62,819 nucleotides of DNA from Bernardetia sp. (GTDB lineage Bacteria; Bacteroidota; Bacteroidia; Cytophagales; Bernardetiaceae), in contig NZ_JAHDIG010000019.1 of assembly GCF_020630935.1 (NCBI RefSeq), positions 1 through 62,819 on the forward strand. The letters are read 5' to 3'. The first letter of the stretch is position 1. The number at the start of each line of letters is the position of its first letter. Position numbers and translations under genes: made by a program. Of the stretch, positions 43,379 to 52,722 are shown piece after piece. A model generated the notes under the pieces. It was given only the letters and a program-made list of their open reading frames with translations, was not told where the DNA came from and ran no database searches.

Positions 43379-44347
43379 CTAGCTCACTTGGCTTGCTTGT
43401 TGTTCCTCAAACTCTCCCATTTTAGCAAATTTTTCTGTTCGCTGTTGCTTTAGTGTTTTGCTGTCTAGCTTAGAAAGCTCTGCTATCATACTCAAAACTT
43501 CTTTTTTCACTCTCTGCATAGTTTCTTCTTGATAACGATGCGCTCCTCCTAGTGGTTCTTCAATGATTTTGTCAATTAGTCCAAATTTCAACATATCAGA
43601 AGAAGTAAGGCGCAACGCACTAGCAGCTTGTTCTTTGTAGTCCCAACTACGCCACAAAATAGATGAACAAGATTCGGGTGAAATAACTGAATACCACGTA
43701 TTTTCAAGCATACAAACTCTATCTCCAATTGCAATACCCAAAGCTCCACCAGAAGCTCCTTCTCCAATTACGATACAAATAATAGGAACATCTATCAAAA
43801 ACATTTCTTTTAGGTTTCTTGCAATGGCTTCTCCTTGCCCTCTTTCTTCGGCTTCAATACCTGGGTACGCACCAGGGGTGTCTATAAGTGTAAGAATAGG
43901 CATTCCGAATTTATTGGCAAGTTGCATGAGACGCAATGCTTTTCTATATCCTTCTGGGTTTGCCATTCCAAAATTACGATATTGTCTTTGTTTGGTGTTT
44001 CGTCCTTTTTGTTGTCCGATTATCATTACTGATTGTCCATCAATAGTAGCAATTCCTCCTATCATAGCTTTATCATCTCCGAAGCCTCTATCACCATGCA
44101 ATTCTATAAAATCATCTGTCAGATGAGCAATATAGTCTAGTGTGTACGGACGGTCTGGGTGGCGAGAAAGTTGTACTCTTTGCCAACGTGTTAGATTTTT
44201 GAAAGTTTCCTTCTTTAAATGTTGGATACGCTCTTCTAGTAAAGTTACTGCTTGACTAACGTCCATATTGTTTTGAGCAGCTAGGCTTCTAGTTTCTTGT
44301 AACTTTTCTTCTAATTCAAAAATGGGTTTTTCAAAATCTAATAACAT
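43379..44347 (-). CDS. accA: Acetyl-CoA carboxylase carboxyltransferase alpha subunit
   Basis: The AccA sequence starts properly at [16 protein letters not shown] (ATG at 44345-44347); an upstream in-frame ATG at 44416 adds 23 hydrophobic residues that do not belong to the family. Motifs include [63 protein letters not shown] and [15 protein letters not shown]. The 322-residue length is normal. It transfers carboxyl from biotin carrier protein to acetyl-CoA in fatty-acid synthesis. Confidence 0.96.
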   Translation of the reverse strand: MLLDFEKPIFELEEKLQETRSLAAQNNMDVSQAVTLLEERIQHLKKETFKNLTRWQRVQLSRHPDRPYTLDYIAHLTDDFIELHGDRGFGDDKAMIGGIATIDGQSVMIIGQQKGRNTKQRQYRNFGMANPEGYRKALRLMQLANKFGMPILTLIDTPGAYPGIEAEERGQGEAIARNLKEMFLIDVPIICIVIGEGASGGALGIAIGDRVCMLENTWYSVISPESCSSILWRSWDYKEQAASALRLTSSDMLKFGLIDKIIEEPLGGAHRYQEETMQRVKKEVLSMIAELSKLDSKTLKQQRTEKFAKMGEFEEQQASQVS

Positions 44348-44533
44348 AACAAATAATAAATAAACTGATAAAATATAGAGGAGATGACATCCGTTTTTTG
44401 ACAAAATCAACTGCAAATATACTAAAAAAAGAATGAGAAAAAGTTATATAAAAAATGCCAAATACAAGATGTACAACAAAAACTCACTTTTGACCTTCGT
44501 CAAATATGAAAGAATAACTGCGTGGTGATTCAA

Positions 44534-44679
44534 GGTTTGTTCCTACGGAACTTGAATTTGCGAAAATATTATTTCTACCAATGGTAATCCCTTACAAGGC
44601 TATTTTTTAGCCTTATTAGAGGCAAACCATTGGTAGCCAAAATAGTCATTGATAATCATAAGCGCCGTAGGAGCGAACC
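44534..44679. repeat. Nested inverted-repeat element (MITE-like)
   Basis: The outer arms GGTTTGTTCCTACGG (44534-44548) and CCGTAGGAGCGAACC (44665-44679) match at 13 of 15 bases. Nested inside is a perfect 11-bp pair, CTACCAATGGT (44575-44585) with ACCATTGGTAG (44626-44636), and inside that AAGGCTA/TAGCCTT (44596-44602, 44608-44614). There is no ORF. It sits between accA and the RNA ligase gene; target-site duplication is not evident. Confidence 0.6.
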
Positions 44680-44730
44680 ATAAATTCTAGTTTCAAATCA
44701 AATAAGTATTTTATTCCAAAAAAAAAAGAA

Positions 44731-45489
44731 ATGAGTAAAAAAATCAGACAAAACTCAAAAAATAGAATCAAACCTTTAGGACATTCCAATTATGGCAGTA
44801 TTCCTCATTTGCCAAGTTCTCGTTTGGGAAAAGGCGAACATCATATTCCAGAAGGACAAGAGCGCATCGCCACATTGGAAGTGAGAGACAATAAAGATTT
44901 GATTATCGTACAAGAAAAATTAGATGGTGCAAATGTCGGAGTTGTGAAGCTAAACAACAGATTACGAATTTTGAGTAGGTCTGGACACGACTGTGAAACC
45001 TCTATTCATCCAACACATCAATATTTTGTTAGGTTTGTAAAACATAATTACACTCGCTTTTTTGATATGCTTGGCGAAGGAGAGCGAGTTGTGGGCGAAT
45101 GGCTTTTAGTGGTTCATGGTACAAAATATCAGCTTCCACACGAGCCTTTTGTAATTTTTGATTTTTTTACCCCTCAAAACAAACGCTTAAATTATCATAG
45201 TTTTTTATTGCGTGTTTTGCCTTTTGCTTTTGTTGTGCCACGACTTATTCGTTTGGGAAATCCTATTCCTGTTCAGAAAGCATTAGAGTTTTTAGACCAA
45301 GACAAATCATATCACGGAGCATTGGAAAACGAAAAAATTGAAGGGCTAATTTATAGAGTGGAGAGAAATAATGAAGTAGATTATCTCTGTAAATATGTCA
45401 GACCAGATAAAATAGATGGACTTCATTTGGACAATGACAACATAATTCTGAATGGAATTTTGCCAAAGTATGAGTATTTGTTAGAATAA
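44731..45489 (+). CDS. RNA ligase family protein
   Basis: The 252-residue protein is a nucleotidyltransferase of the RNA ligase superfamily: motif I EKLDGANVG with adenylated Lys63, motif III-like ERVVGEWLLV, motif IIIa FVIFDFF, motif IV EGLIYRVE and motif V LCKYVRP. It resembles Rnl2/DRB0094-type bacterial ligases that seal RNA or RNA-DNA nicks. No additional domain is fused, so substrate and specificity are unknown. It lies 7.4 kb from the permuted tRNA-like array, which would need such an activity if its halves are cut and rejoined (speculative). Confidence 0.85.
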   Translation: MSKKIRQNSKNRIKPLGHSNYGSIPHLPSSRLGKGEHHIPEGQERIATLEVRDNKDLIIVQEKLDGANVGVVKLNNRLRILSRSGHDCETSIHPTHQYFVRFVKHNYTRFFDMLGEGERVVGEWLLVVHGTKYQLPHEPFVIFDFFTPQNKRLNYHSFLLRVLPFAFVVPRLIRLGNPIPVQKALEFLDQDKSYHGALENEKIEGLIYRVERNNEVDYLCKYVRPDKIDGLHLDNDNIILNGILPKYEYLLE

Positions 45490-46021
45490 AAATTTATGCA
45501 ATTTGCTTATTTTCTGCATCAAAAGAGAAAGAAAATTAGTATTTTGAGTAAATGTAGAACTTTTGCAAAATCGATTGCTTACCAAGTTTTATTTTGTTAC
45601 TCCTTCGGTACTGCCCTTTCGGGCTGACCTAAGTATGAAAATAAGGTCAGTCCCGTAGGGCAGACCGACATAATAAATATTCTTCTATTAAGTAGTTAGC
45701 TGGTATAATTTTGTTATTTTCAAAAGCTAGTGCAATTTTATAAAAAGTTGAATTTTAACTTTGTCAAGGGTCTTTTCGAAGAAAAAAACAGACCTTGACA
45801 ATAGTTTTTATAAACTAAATTGTACTAATCAACTACTTAAAAAAGTTACTTGTGAAAGTCCTAAAATGAAAAGTTTAAAATTACTAATGAAAAATTATTG
45901 ACTTTGAATATTTCGTTTTATCAAAAACAGTAAACTACTACTTACTGCCTTCAAAATATCAAATCATAAATTATCTATAGTATGAATTGTCAATTTTCAA
46001 TTCTACATTATCCATTGCCTT
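45490..46021. other. Intergenic region rich in inverted repeats
   Basis: This 532-bp gap contains the hairpin at 45606-45667 and a second inverted repeat TTGTCAAGG...CCTTGACAA (arms beginning 45761 and ending 45802). No ORF or other RNA gene is visible. Confidence 0.55.
45606..45667. repeat. Long imperfect hairpin, REP/MITE-like
   Basis: Arms 45611-45630 and 45644-45663 match at 17 of 20 bases, extended by CGGT (45606-45609) and ACCG (45664-45667). The loop is 13 nt. It has no coding content and its G/C content is higher than that of its surroundings. Confidence 0.55.
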
Positions 46022-48955
46022 ATGAATCCATTTTTGCACCCTCGTTGGATATTCTTTTCTACTGTTCTGCCACAGCTTACTCTTTTCATTATCTACTACA
46101 ATGCGTTTCAAGTTTTTGGAATGGAACTAGATGAAAATACAGTAAATATGTGGTATCTCTATGGTTTCAGCTTTCTAGGAATTATCATTACTCAAGCAGC
46201 CTATGCCACCTATTCAACCTACCACTCAAAACCTGTCAATGGAACTTGGTCGGTTGCAACAGTAGCCATTTATTTGTTTCTACTTCTTTCCTATTATTTG
46301 CAGTCTAAAGATTTAGTTCCTCGTTCTGTCCCTACTTGGATTCAAGGCGTTACAGATGTACAGAGTTTTATGGGAATGTTTGTTTTTCCTGCTATGCTGC
46401 ACGCTATCGTGGTAGGAGTAGTTTATTTTACTGACCGAGAACAAAAAGCAAAATACCATCTTTGGGCTGTTATTGCGATTCCTCTAAGTATTTATCTTTC
46501 TATTACATTGCTTGTTCCAGTTTTAAATAGAGCTTTTTCGTATAAGTTTACAGAGTTTGCCATGACGATTCTGATGTCGGCTATTATTATTGCTGCATTG
46601 TTTTGGCTTTTTAGAGTGGTGTATTTGGTCTATGAACGCAAAAAATTCCCTCATCTTCGTAGATTTTTAGAAGTTTTTTTTATTGGAGTTTGTCCCCTTC
46701 TAGGGCTTTATTTGTCCAAAGAAATGGATAATCCTTTGGGGAATTTTCAAAGCTACTGGTTCTTTGGATTAGCTATTTTGGCTGCTATTGTCTTGATTTT
46801 GCCTTCCTCTACATTCAAATCTTACAAAACTCGTCTTGTTCATTTTGTTCTAAAAGCCTTTGTTTTCCCTTACACAGTATATTTTATGGTGGTTTTTATG
46901 CCGTTTACGCCTCTTTCTGTGATTATGGTTATTATTGGCTTTGGTCTTTTGATGCTCACACCACTTGTTTTGTTTCTGATTCATGCCCAACAGTTGTATC
47001 AAGATTATCAGTATTTATTAAAACGCTATTCTAGTTTTACACTTATTTCTAGTTTTTTGATTGCTGCTTTATGTATTCCCATCGCCTTTTCTATCAGCAC
47101 ATATTACGATAAAATTCAGCTACACAAAGGCTTAGACTACCTTTACGCTTCTGATTATGATGAAAGCAAAAGTGTACCAAATCCTAATTCTATTGCCAAT
47201 ACATTAAGTCATATAGAAAACTTCAAAGTTAGAAGAGATAGAAACTGGTTTGCCGTTGGAAACGATGGTGTACCACTTTTAGATAGTTTTTATAAGTGGA
47301 TAGTGTTGGATAATATGACACTTTCAGAATCAAAAATCAATCTTTTGAACAACGTATTTGTAGGGGAAGATATGCCAAAACCGAAAAACACATGGCGATG
47401 GTTTACAGACCAAAACAGAGATTTACAAACAGGAAGAGGAGACGAATCAGTAAAAATAGATTCTACTGCCATAACTTCTTATTTCGATGAGAAACAAAAC
47501 GCTTGGGTTAGTCAAATAGATGTAGTTTTACACAATGAAAAAAATGGTTTCGGACAGCGAGAATATGCTACTTTCTTCGATTTACCACAAGGAGCATTTA
47601 TTAGCAATTATTATTTGTATGTCGGAGAAGAAAAAGTAGAAGCACTTTTGGCAGAAAAGAAAACGGCTCTTTGGGTCTATCGCCAAATTGTGAGCGCACG
47701 CAGAGACCCTGGAATTATGTACTACAACGACAAGGGAAAAATTGGTTTTCGTGTCTTTCCGTTTGTCAGAGACGAGTATAGAAAGACAGGCTTCGAAATT
47801 CTCCATGCAGAACCTTTTGAACTCAAAATTGATGATTCTACAACTGTCTTTTTAGGAAACAAAGAGGATTTGAGTGATAGAGTTTTGATTACAGATACAG
47901 AAGGAATTGGTGTAAATGTTCAATCAGAAAAAAATGACTTAGATTATAAAACAACATCAAATTCAAACTATATTTCTGCTAGTGAGCTTCAAAGTGCAAA
48001 GAAAATCACAAGAAAGCCATATTATCATTTCATCTTAGACAATTCAAAATACGGAGGAATAGGCAAAGAAAAGTATATTGAACGGATAGAAAAATTCTTA
48101 GCAGAAAATCCATTACCCAAAGGAGACGCAGCAACTCTGCAAACAAGATTTACAAGTGTAGATTTTGAAGTAAATGAACTAGATAAAAATAACTGGAAAG
48201 AAGAATATTTAAAACAGAATAATAAAGGTGGTTTTTTCTTAGAAAAGGTTGTCAAGACGATTTGGTTAGAGAGTTATTTGAGAAACTTGAGTGCTGAATC
48301 TGCTTCACAGCCCATCATTGTAGTGGTAAGTGATGAACTAGAAGATGGCGTTTGGGCAGGTTCGCTCCACGAATGGAGAAACTATGTTCCAGAAGGCTTT
48401 GATTTTTATGAATTAGCTTCTAATAATCGCCTCATGGCACAGAACTTCGAATATTTTAAAATGCTTGGTGAACCAGTAGATAAAATTTCTTTACAGCAGA
48501 TTAGGCAAGTTGAAAAAAACAATGAAACGTATTTCTTACCCATTTCTACTCAAAACGGAACACTTCTTCCTCTAAAAGATTTTGAAAAAACAGAAGAGAT
48601 TACAAGCGCAGATTTAGAAAGTTTTGAGAAGCTAAACAAATATGAGCAAGCTCTTTCACTTCAAAATCTCAATGAAACAATGGCTCTTTACCCTACACAA
48701 TCTGATAAACGCTGGCTAGAGCAAGTCCAGAAGAGTTTTACAGCTCGTTTGCTCACACCAGTTACGACATTTATGGTCTTGGAAACCGAATCACAACGAA
48801 AAGCACTTTTGAAAAAGCAGGAAGAAGTTTTGAATGGAAAACGCTTTTTAGATTTGACAGATACAAGACGTTCGTCTGAACCTAGTCTGTGGATTTTTAT
48901 AGGTATTTTTGTTCTATTTATTTTGGTAAAGTATCACAAAATGATAGTAGGCTAA
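46022..48955 (+). CDS. MSEP-CTERM-type VIT-domain membrane protein
   Basis: A 977-residue protein with about ten N-terminal helices (to ~380), a soluble region whose middle (about 500-610) is a VIT-like domain (DVVLHNEKNGFGQREYATFFDLPQGAFISNYYLYVGEEKVEALLAEKKTA split over two segments), a von-Willebrand-like beta/alpha part, and a C-terminal tail SSEPSLWIFIGIFVLFIL followed by a short basic end. The 'SEP' motif plus a helix and basic tail is the MSEP-CTERM signal, processed by exosortase K in Bacteroidota. No exosortase gene is in the window. Function unknown. Confidence 0.78.
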   Translation: MNPFLHPRWIFFSTVLPQLTLFIIYYNAFQVFGMELDENTVNMWYLYGFSFLGIIITQAAYATYSTYHSKPVNGTWSVATVAIYLFLLLSYYLQSKDLVPRSVPTWIQGVTDVQSFMGMFVFPAMLHAIVVGVVYFTDREQKAKYHLWAVIAIPLSIYLSITLLVPVLNRAFSYKFTEFAMTILMSAIIIAALFWLFRVVYLVYERKKFPHLRRFLEVFFIGVCPLLGLYLSKEMDNPLGNFQSYWFFGLAILAAIVLILPSSTFKSYKTRLVHFVLKAFVFPYTVYFMVVFMPFTPLSVIMVIIGFGLLMLTPLVLFLIHAQQLYQDYQYLLKRYSSFTLISSFLIAALCIPIAFSISTYYDKIQLHKGLDYLYASDYDESKSVPNPNSIANTLSHIENFKVRRDRNWFAVGNDGVPLLDSFYKWIVLDNMTLSESKINLLNNVFVGEDMPKPKNTWRWFTDQNRDLQTGRGDESVKIDSTAITSYFDEKQNAWVSQIDVVLHNEKNGFGQREYATFFDLPQGAFISNYYLYVGEEKVEALLAEKKTALWVYRQIVSARRDPGIMYYNDKGKIGFRVFPFVRDEYRKTGFEILHAEPFELKIDDSTTVFLGNKEDLSDRVLITDTEGIGVNVQSEKNDLDYKTTSNSNYISASELQSAKKITRKPYYHFILDNSKYGGIGKEKYIERIEKFLAENPLPKGDAATLQTRFTSVDFEVNELDKNNWKEEYLKQNNKGGFFLEKVVKTIWLESYLRNLSAESASQPIIVVVSDELEDGVWAGSLHEWRNYVPEGFDFYELASNNRLMAQNFEYFKMLGEPVDKISLQQIRQVEKNNETYFLPISTQNGTLLPLKDFEKTEEITSADLESFEKLNKYEQALSLQNLNETMALYPTQSDKRWLEQVQKSFTARLLTPVTTFMVLETESQRKALLKKQEEVLNGKRFLDLTDTRRSSEPSLWIFIGIFVLFILVKYHKMIVG

Positions 48956-48971
48956 TTTTGAGGGCATAAAA

Positions 48972-49006
48972 AAAACCACACTCTTCAGATGAAGAGCTGT
49001 GGTTTT
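48972..49006 (+). terminator. Terminator after the MSEP-CTERM gene
   Basis: AAAACCACA and CTCTTC (48972-48986) pair with GAAGAG and TGTGGTTTT (48991-49006, one bulged C), giving a 15-bp stem with a 4-nt loop, 16 bp after the stop codon. Confidence 0.8.
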
Positions 49007-49562
49007 GATTCCCTTAGTAATTTTGTAATACTACCGTTTTTATCTATTATGAATAGATATTTTCAAATTAAGGAGGTCAGAGATTTTTAATACATAGATA
49101 GAATATTCCCCAAGACCCTACTATATACTTCCTTTAATTTTCTTTGAGTACTCGTCCCCTTAAAATTTTCCTCAATCTTTTAAAAAAGAAATGTTCTCTG
49201 ACCTACTGCCTGTTTGGATTTAAAATGAAGTTTTACCAAACGAAGGACTTAAATATATCCCCTTATACTACTTAATGTCAAAAAACACCTAATCATTACA
49301 GGATTTTTCAAAAAAAAACAGAATATTTTTTTAAAAACTATATAAACATCTGATTATCAGCAATTTAAAAGTAAAAATATTTTTTATTTATAGAGTATAA
49401 ATAAACCCGATAATCTTAACAAAAGTTAATTTTCAATCTATTTATTTTTAGATGATAACTGATAGATTCGTATTTCTACGTAAAATAAAGAAAGAGATTA
49501 CAGACTTAGTCCGTATATTTGTTATTATTTCAGAAATATCAATACTCAAAATTACATACACT
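49007..49562. other. Long gap holding a candidate RNA structure
   Basis: Between the terminator and purS lie about 550 bp. A 131-nt closed structure is proposed at 49074-49204 and a hairpin GTTTGG/CCAAAC at 49212-49241. Beyond that the sequence is AT-rich, and the in-frame upstream extension of purS is not credible coding sequence. Confidence 0.5.
49074..49204 (+). ncRNA. Candidate structured RNA closed by a 10-bp stem
   Basis: AGGTCAGAGA (49074-49083) and TCTCTGACCT (49195-49204) are exact complements 111 nt apart, and AU pairs continue inward. The interior is pyrimidine-rich with CCCC runs and the dyad GAGTACTC. The size resembles a 6S-type rod but no conserved 6S element is recognised. 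Strand is unproven; it could also be a leader of purS. Confidence 0.35.
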
Positions 49563-49823
49563 ATGAAATTCAGAGCAGAAATTGACGTAATGCCACTCAA
49601 AGAAATTTTAGATCCACAAGGAAAAGCTGTAAAATTAGGCTTAGACAACTTGGGAGTAACTCAGGTTCATGACGTCAGAATAGGAAAGCATATTCAGTTG
49701 GAAGTAGAAGCTGAAAACAAAGCAGAAGCCGAACAAAAAGTAGAACTGGCTTGTAAAAAACTTCTTGCCAATCTGATTATGGAATATTACGAATACGAAA
49801 TTTTTGAAGTAGAAATGGCATAG
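49563..49823 (+). CDS. purS: Phosphoribosylformylglycinamidine synthase subunit PurS
   Basis: The 86-residue product MKFRAEIDVMPLKEILDPQGKAV starts at ATG 49563; an earlier in-frame ATG at 49452 adds residues unlike the family. The family pattern is the LKEILDPQGKAV repeat and the EAEQKVELACKKLLANLIMEYYEYEI helix. PurS forms the PurLQS complex for the fourth step of purine synthesis. PurL and PurQ are not in the window. Confidence 0.92.
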   Translation: MKFRAEIDVMPLKEILDPQGKAVKLGLDNLGVTQVHDVRIGKHIQLEVEAENKAEAEQKVELACKKLLANLIMEYYEYEIFEVEMA

Positions 49824-49853
49824 TTTGCTTTTTTATAAAAACATTAAAACACA

Positions 49854-49886
49854 AAAAAAGCGTAGGAAAAATTCCTACGCTTTTTT
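49854..49886. terminator. Bidirectional terminator
   Basis: AAAAAAGCGTAGGAA (49854-49868) pairs with TTCCTACGCTTTTTT (49872-49886) around a 3-nt loop, with A- and T-runs on both sides, between convergent purS and the 49921 gene. Confidence 0.9.
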
Positions 49887-49920
49887 CAATCCTATCCTAT
49901 CCTTAATCTTAAAGTTCTTA

Positions 49921-51288
49921 TTAGTCTTCAATTTCTTTTATCGTTACCGAATAACGAGCAATATCTTCTTTCTTGATGCCTTCCAAACGGTATGCTCTTC
50001 CGATACTACGAATTTGGTTGGCTTTGAGTGTTGGCTCAGATGAGTTTATAAAATAAGTTGTTCTACTATCCAAAACTTGTCCTTGATGTCCTAACCAGTT
50101 GATTTCAGCTTGTAAAAGTTCTATATGTCCTTTTTCCGTAGCATTTTGGATTTCCCATTCTACGTGATGGAATGCCCCAACTTTTCCATTCTCTTCAACA
50201 TTTTGCAAATTGCTAACACGTTCAGCAAGTAAAATATTTGGATTAAAATCACTCATATCATTCCATTCTAAGTTTACAGGAACAGTATTGATAGTCGTAT
50301 TTTCTCCATACTCTACTTTTTCTACTCTTACTCTTACCAAAGCTGCATTTTCAACAAATTCTTCTCTATATTCCAAATAACGAAACGGAATAGATTCACC
50401 TTTTCTAGCCACAGGGTCAAAGGCTTCTACTGCCTGTACTACGTCTTGTGCTATGGCGTGTCCGTCTCTGTCTAACAGTTCAATTTTTAATTTTAAATTG
50501 GAGATTGCTCCACTTGCTACATATAAATCTGCTAATAAGTTGTAAGAATAAGCTCCATTAAAATTCTTGAATTTTGATTGTTCTACTTCTAGTTTCAAAC
50601 CCTCAAACTTAGGATTGATAATCCACTCTACAGGCAAATGTAGTCCTTCGTCTTCCAAAATTGTTATAGACTGCAACGAGCCTTCTGCTTGCATCGGCGA
50701 GTCGTTGTTGTCAAAAGCTAAATTTGCTGTGCTGTTACTTATATCAGTAAGCGTTAGAGGCTCTTCAAACCTCAGTACATTATTTTCTTGTTCTAAATAA
50801 CTATATCCCAAATAACTTCCAGAAAGAAACATTACGCCTACAAGTCCCATCATAATATTGGTATGCCAAGAGCGTGTTCTCATTGCTTCTTCTAAAGCTG
50901 CTCCTTTATAAATCTGACTTAAAAGCTGCATTGCCTTATAATGTTGTGGCTGATTGTCCACACAACGACGAGCCAATCCTGCTGCACGATATTTGTCTTT
51001 TGCTTTGCCATAATCCAGCCAACGATTATAGTATGAAACAGCCAAGCCAAAAAGAGCTTCTGTATGGTTAGGATGAATGGCAATTACTTTTTCAAATTCT
51101 CTGATAGCATCGTTCCAATTTTGAAACTCTGCATACCCATACCCTCTTTCTAAGTGCGATTCTAATACAGCTTGCAACTCATAATAGTCAGCAGCATTCA
51201 TAGCTTCGGCTGTCTTACGATAACGACTACTATTTGAAAATAGCTGGTAGAAAAGTTCTTCCGATTTGTAGAGAATATAGTTCATCAT
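49921..51288 (-). CDS. TPR protein with one membrane helix
   Basis: The 455-residue protein has a cytosolic N-terminal part with two TPR-type units (about 40-125: LERGYGYAEFQNWNDAIREFEKVIAIHPNHTEALFGLAVSYYNRW), a membrane helix about 147-166 (NIMMGLVGVMFLSGSYLGYSYL), and a large beta-rich outer domain. It may organise an envelope complex. Family unknown. Two consecutive ATG codons stand at the start. It is divergent from yajC. Confidence 0.65.
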   Translation of the reverse strand: MMNYILYKSEELFYQLFSNSSRYRKTAEAMNAADYYELQAVLESHLERGYGYAEFQNWNDAIREFEKVIAIHPNHTEALFGLAVSYYNRWLDYGKAKDKYRAAGLARRCVDNQPQHYKAMQLLSQIYKGAALEEAMRTRSWHTNIMMGLVGVMFLSGSYLGYSYLEQENNVLRFEEPLTLTDISNSTANLAFDNNDSPMQAEGSLQSITILEDEGLHLPVEWIINPKFEGLKLEVEQSKFKNFNGAYSYNLLADLYVASGAISNLKLKIELLDRDGHAIAQDVVQAVEAFDPVARKGESIPFRYLEYREEFVENAALVRVRVEKVEYGENTTINTVPVNLEWNDMSDFNPNILLAERVSNLQNVEENGKVGAFHHVEWEIQNATEKGHIELLQAEINWLGHQGQVLDSRTTYFINSSEPTLKANQIRSIGRAYRLEGIKKEDIARYSVTIKEIED

Positions 51289-51726
51289 AATTGAAAAATC
51301 TTGTAGCTGGTTGTGCTTGGTATATAAATATCTTTGTCTTCTGTATTAAAAAATTTATGAATTTGTTCTTGTTCAGAATTGCTAGATACTATTCAAAATC
51401 CACGCAAGAAATCTTGCCAAAACACCAAATAGGCTTCGTTTTCGATAAACACAAACTGTCTTTAAGACAAAACCCTCTATTTTTCAGATAAAAGAAAATG
51501 AGCTAAATCAGCCAAAATGAAGCTAAAAGATAAACCTTGTAGTAAAAAAAACTGAATGACTGTTTTTTTTAGTAATTTTGCCTCAACAACTAATACATTA
51601 AAGAATACAAGTGAATTGATATTGCTTTTATTACACCTCATAAATAATTGATAGTTAATTATGATTTCGTAATGCGTAATTTTTATTTCATAATTGTCTC
51701 TTAATTCACTAAACAAAACAAAACGT
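51289..51726. other. Divergent promoter region before yajC
   Basis: A 438-bp gap between the divergent TPR and yajC genes. The 66-residue frame at 51291-51491 and its opposite-strand shadow look spurious. AATTCGTAAT-type short repeats occur near 51670-51695. No further feature is seen. Confidence 0.5.
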
Positions 51727-52023
51727 ATGTTATTACAAGCAATGGATGGTACAGGAATGGCAAATATTCTGATGATTGTTGGAATGGTCGCTGTATTTTA
51801 TTTTTTCTTACTTCGCCCACAACAGCAACAGCGTAAAAAACAAAAATCATTTTTGGAATCTTTAAAGAGAGAAATGAAAATTGTTACGACAGGAGGCATA
51901 CACGGAAAAATTGTTGATGTAAGCGAAACAACTGTTACTGTAGAAGTAGATAAAGGAGTGCGTCTTAAATTAGACAAAACAGCTATTTCTTATGAATTTG
52001 GAGCAACAGCAGACAAAAAATAA
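51727..52023 (+). CDS. yajC: Preprotein translocase subunit YajC
   Basis: The 98-residue protein begins at ATG 51727 (an upstream TTG at 51694 is not needed) and contains the YajC membrane helix ILMIVGMVAVFYFFLLRPQQQQRKKQK, then a soluble basic domain with MKIVTTGGIHGKIVDV, as in the family. It supports the SecDF-YajC holotranslocon in the inner membrane. It is followed by a lipoprotein gene 25 bp downstream. Confidence 0.93.
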   Translation: MLLQAMDGTGMANILMIVGMVAVFYFFLLRPQQQQRKKQKSFLESLKREMKIVTTGGIHGKIVDVSETTVTVEVDKGVRLKLDKTAISYEFGATADKK

Positions 52024-52048
52024 TTATTCAATATCAAATTTTAATCAA

Positions 52049-52579
52049 ATGAAAAATATAAATCTATTTTTAGTTTTTATCTTATCTCTAGTAGTCTTTT
52101 CTGGGTGTAAAAAAGAAGATGAAGAGCCAACACCAAAAGAACAACTAGAAAACAAAACGTGGGTAGTAACCAGTTCTGATACAGAAATACTTACTCCACT
52201 AGGAACATTGCCAGACAGTCTGACAAATGATTTTGACCCAACACAAGGTATAGAAGGACAAACCATTATATTTAATACAGACGGAACGTTTGTAGTTGGA
52301 GAAGGAGATAATCAGCAACAAGGTAACTGGACACTTTCAGAAAATGGCAGCACACTTACTTTCACTGGTTTAGTAGAAGGCGAACTCACAGATTTTATAG
52401 ATGCAGAAACACTTGCAAGCCTACAAACTTTTGAAGTAACTTCACTTACAGATACACAGCTTGCTATTCAGAACAGTACAAATGTTACGATTCCAGCAGA
52501 GATAGCCGAGCAAATTACAGGATTTGCATTTCCTATCACGCTTACAGTAAATCTTACTATAAACTTCTCTAAGCAGTAA
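52049..52579 (+). CDS. Lipocalin-like lipoprotein
   Basis: I start at ATG 52049, since the earlier in-frame ATG at 51992 lies inside yajC. The 176-residue product has SPII signal VFSGC (Cys20), linker KKEDEEPTPKEQLEN, then a domain with KTWVVTSSDTEIL, GTFVVGEGDNQQQGNWTLSENG and LTVNLTINFSK, the pattern of Bacteroidota lipocalin-like proteins. Ligand unknown. Confidence 0.75.
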   Translation: MKNINLFLVFILSLVVFSGCKKEDEEPTPKEQLENKTWVVTSSDTEILTPLGTLPDSLTNDFDPTQGIEGQTIIFNTDGTFVVGEGDNQQQGNWTLSENGSTLTFTGLVEGELTDFIDAETLASLQTFEVTSLTDTQLAIQNSTNVTIPAEIAEQITGFAFPITLTVNLTINFSKQ

Positions 52580-52722
52580 ATAAAAATCATTTACAAAAGG
52601 CTTAAAAATAAGGACTTAACAACTTTCAAATCTGATTGAAAATTTGTATTTTTGTCTGATTTTAAAATAAAACATCACACATCATTTGTGCTCCGACAAA
52701 TGGTTTAACATAATAAAAATAT

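Noticed and set aside
44348-44416. N-terminal extension of AccA
   Set aside because: The 23 extra residues are hydrophobic and not part of AccA; the family start MLLDFEKP fits better.
49074-49204. 6S RNA assignment
   Set aside because: A closing stem exists, but I see no recognisable 6S bubble or promoter-mimic sequence, so only a generic ncRNA candidate is reported.
51291-51491. 66-codon frame starting next to the TPR gene
   Set aside because: Starts in a divergent promoter region and has no family features.
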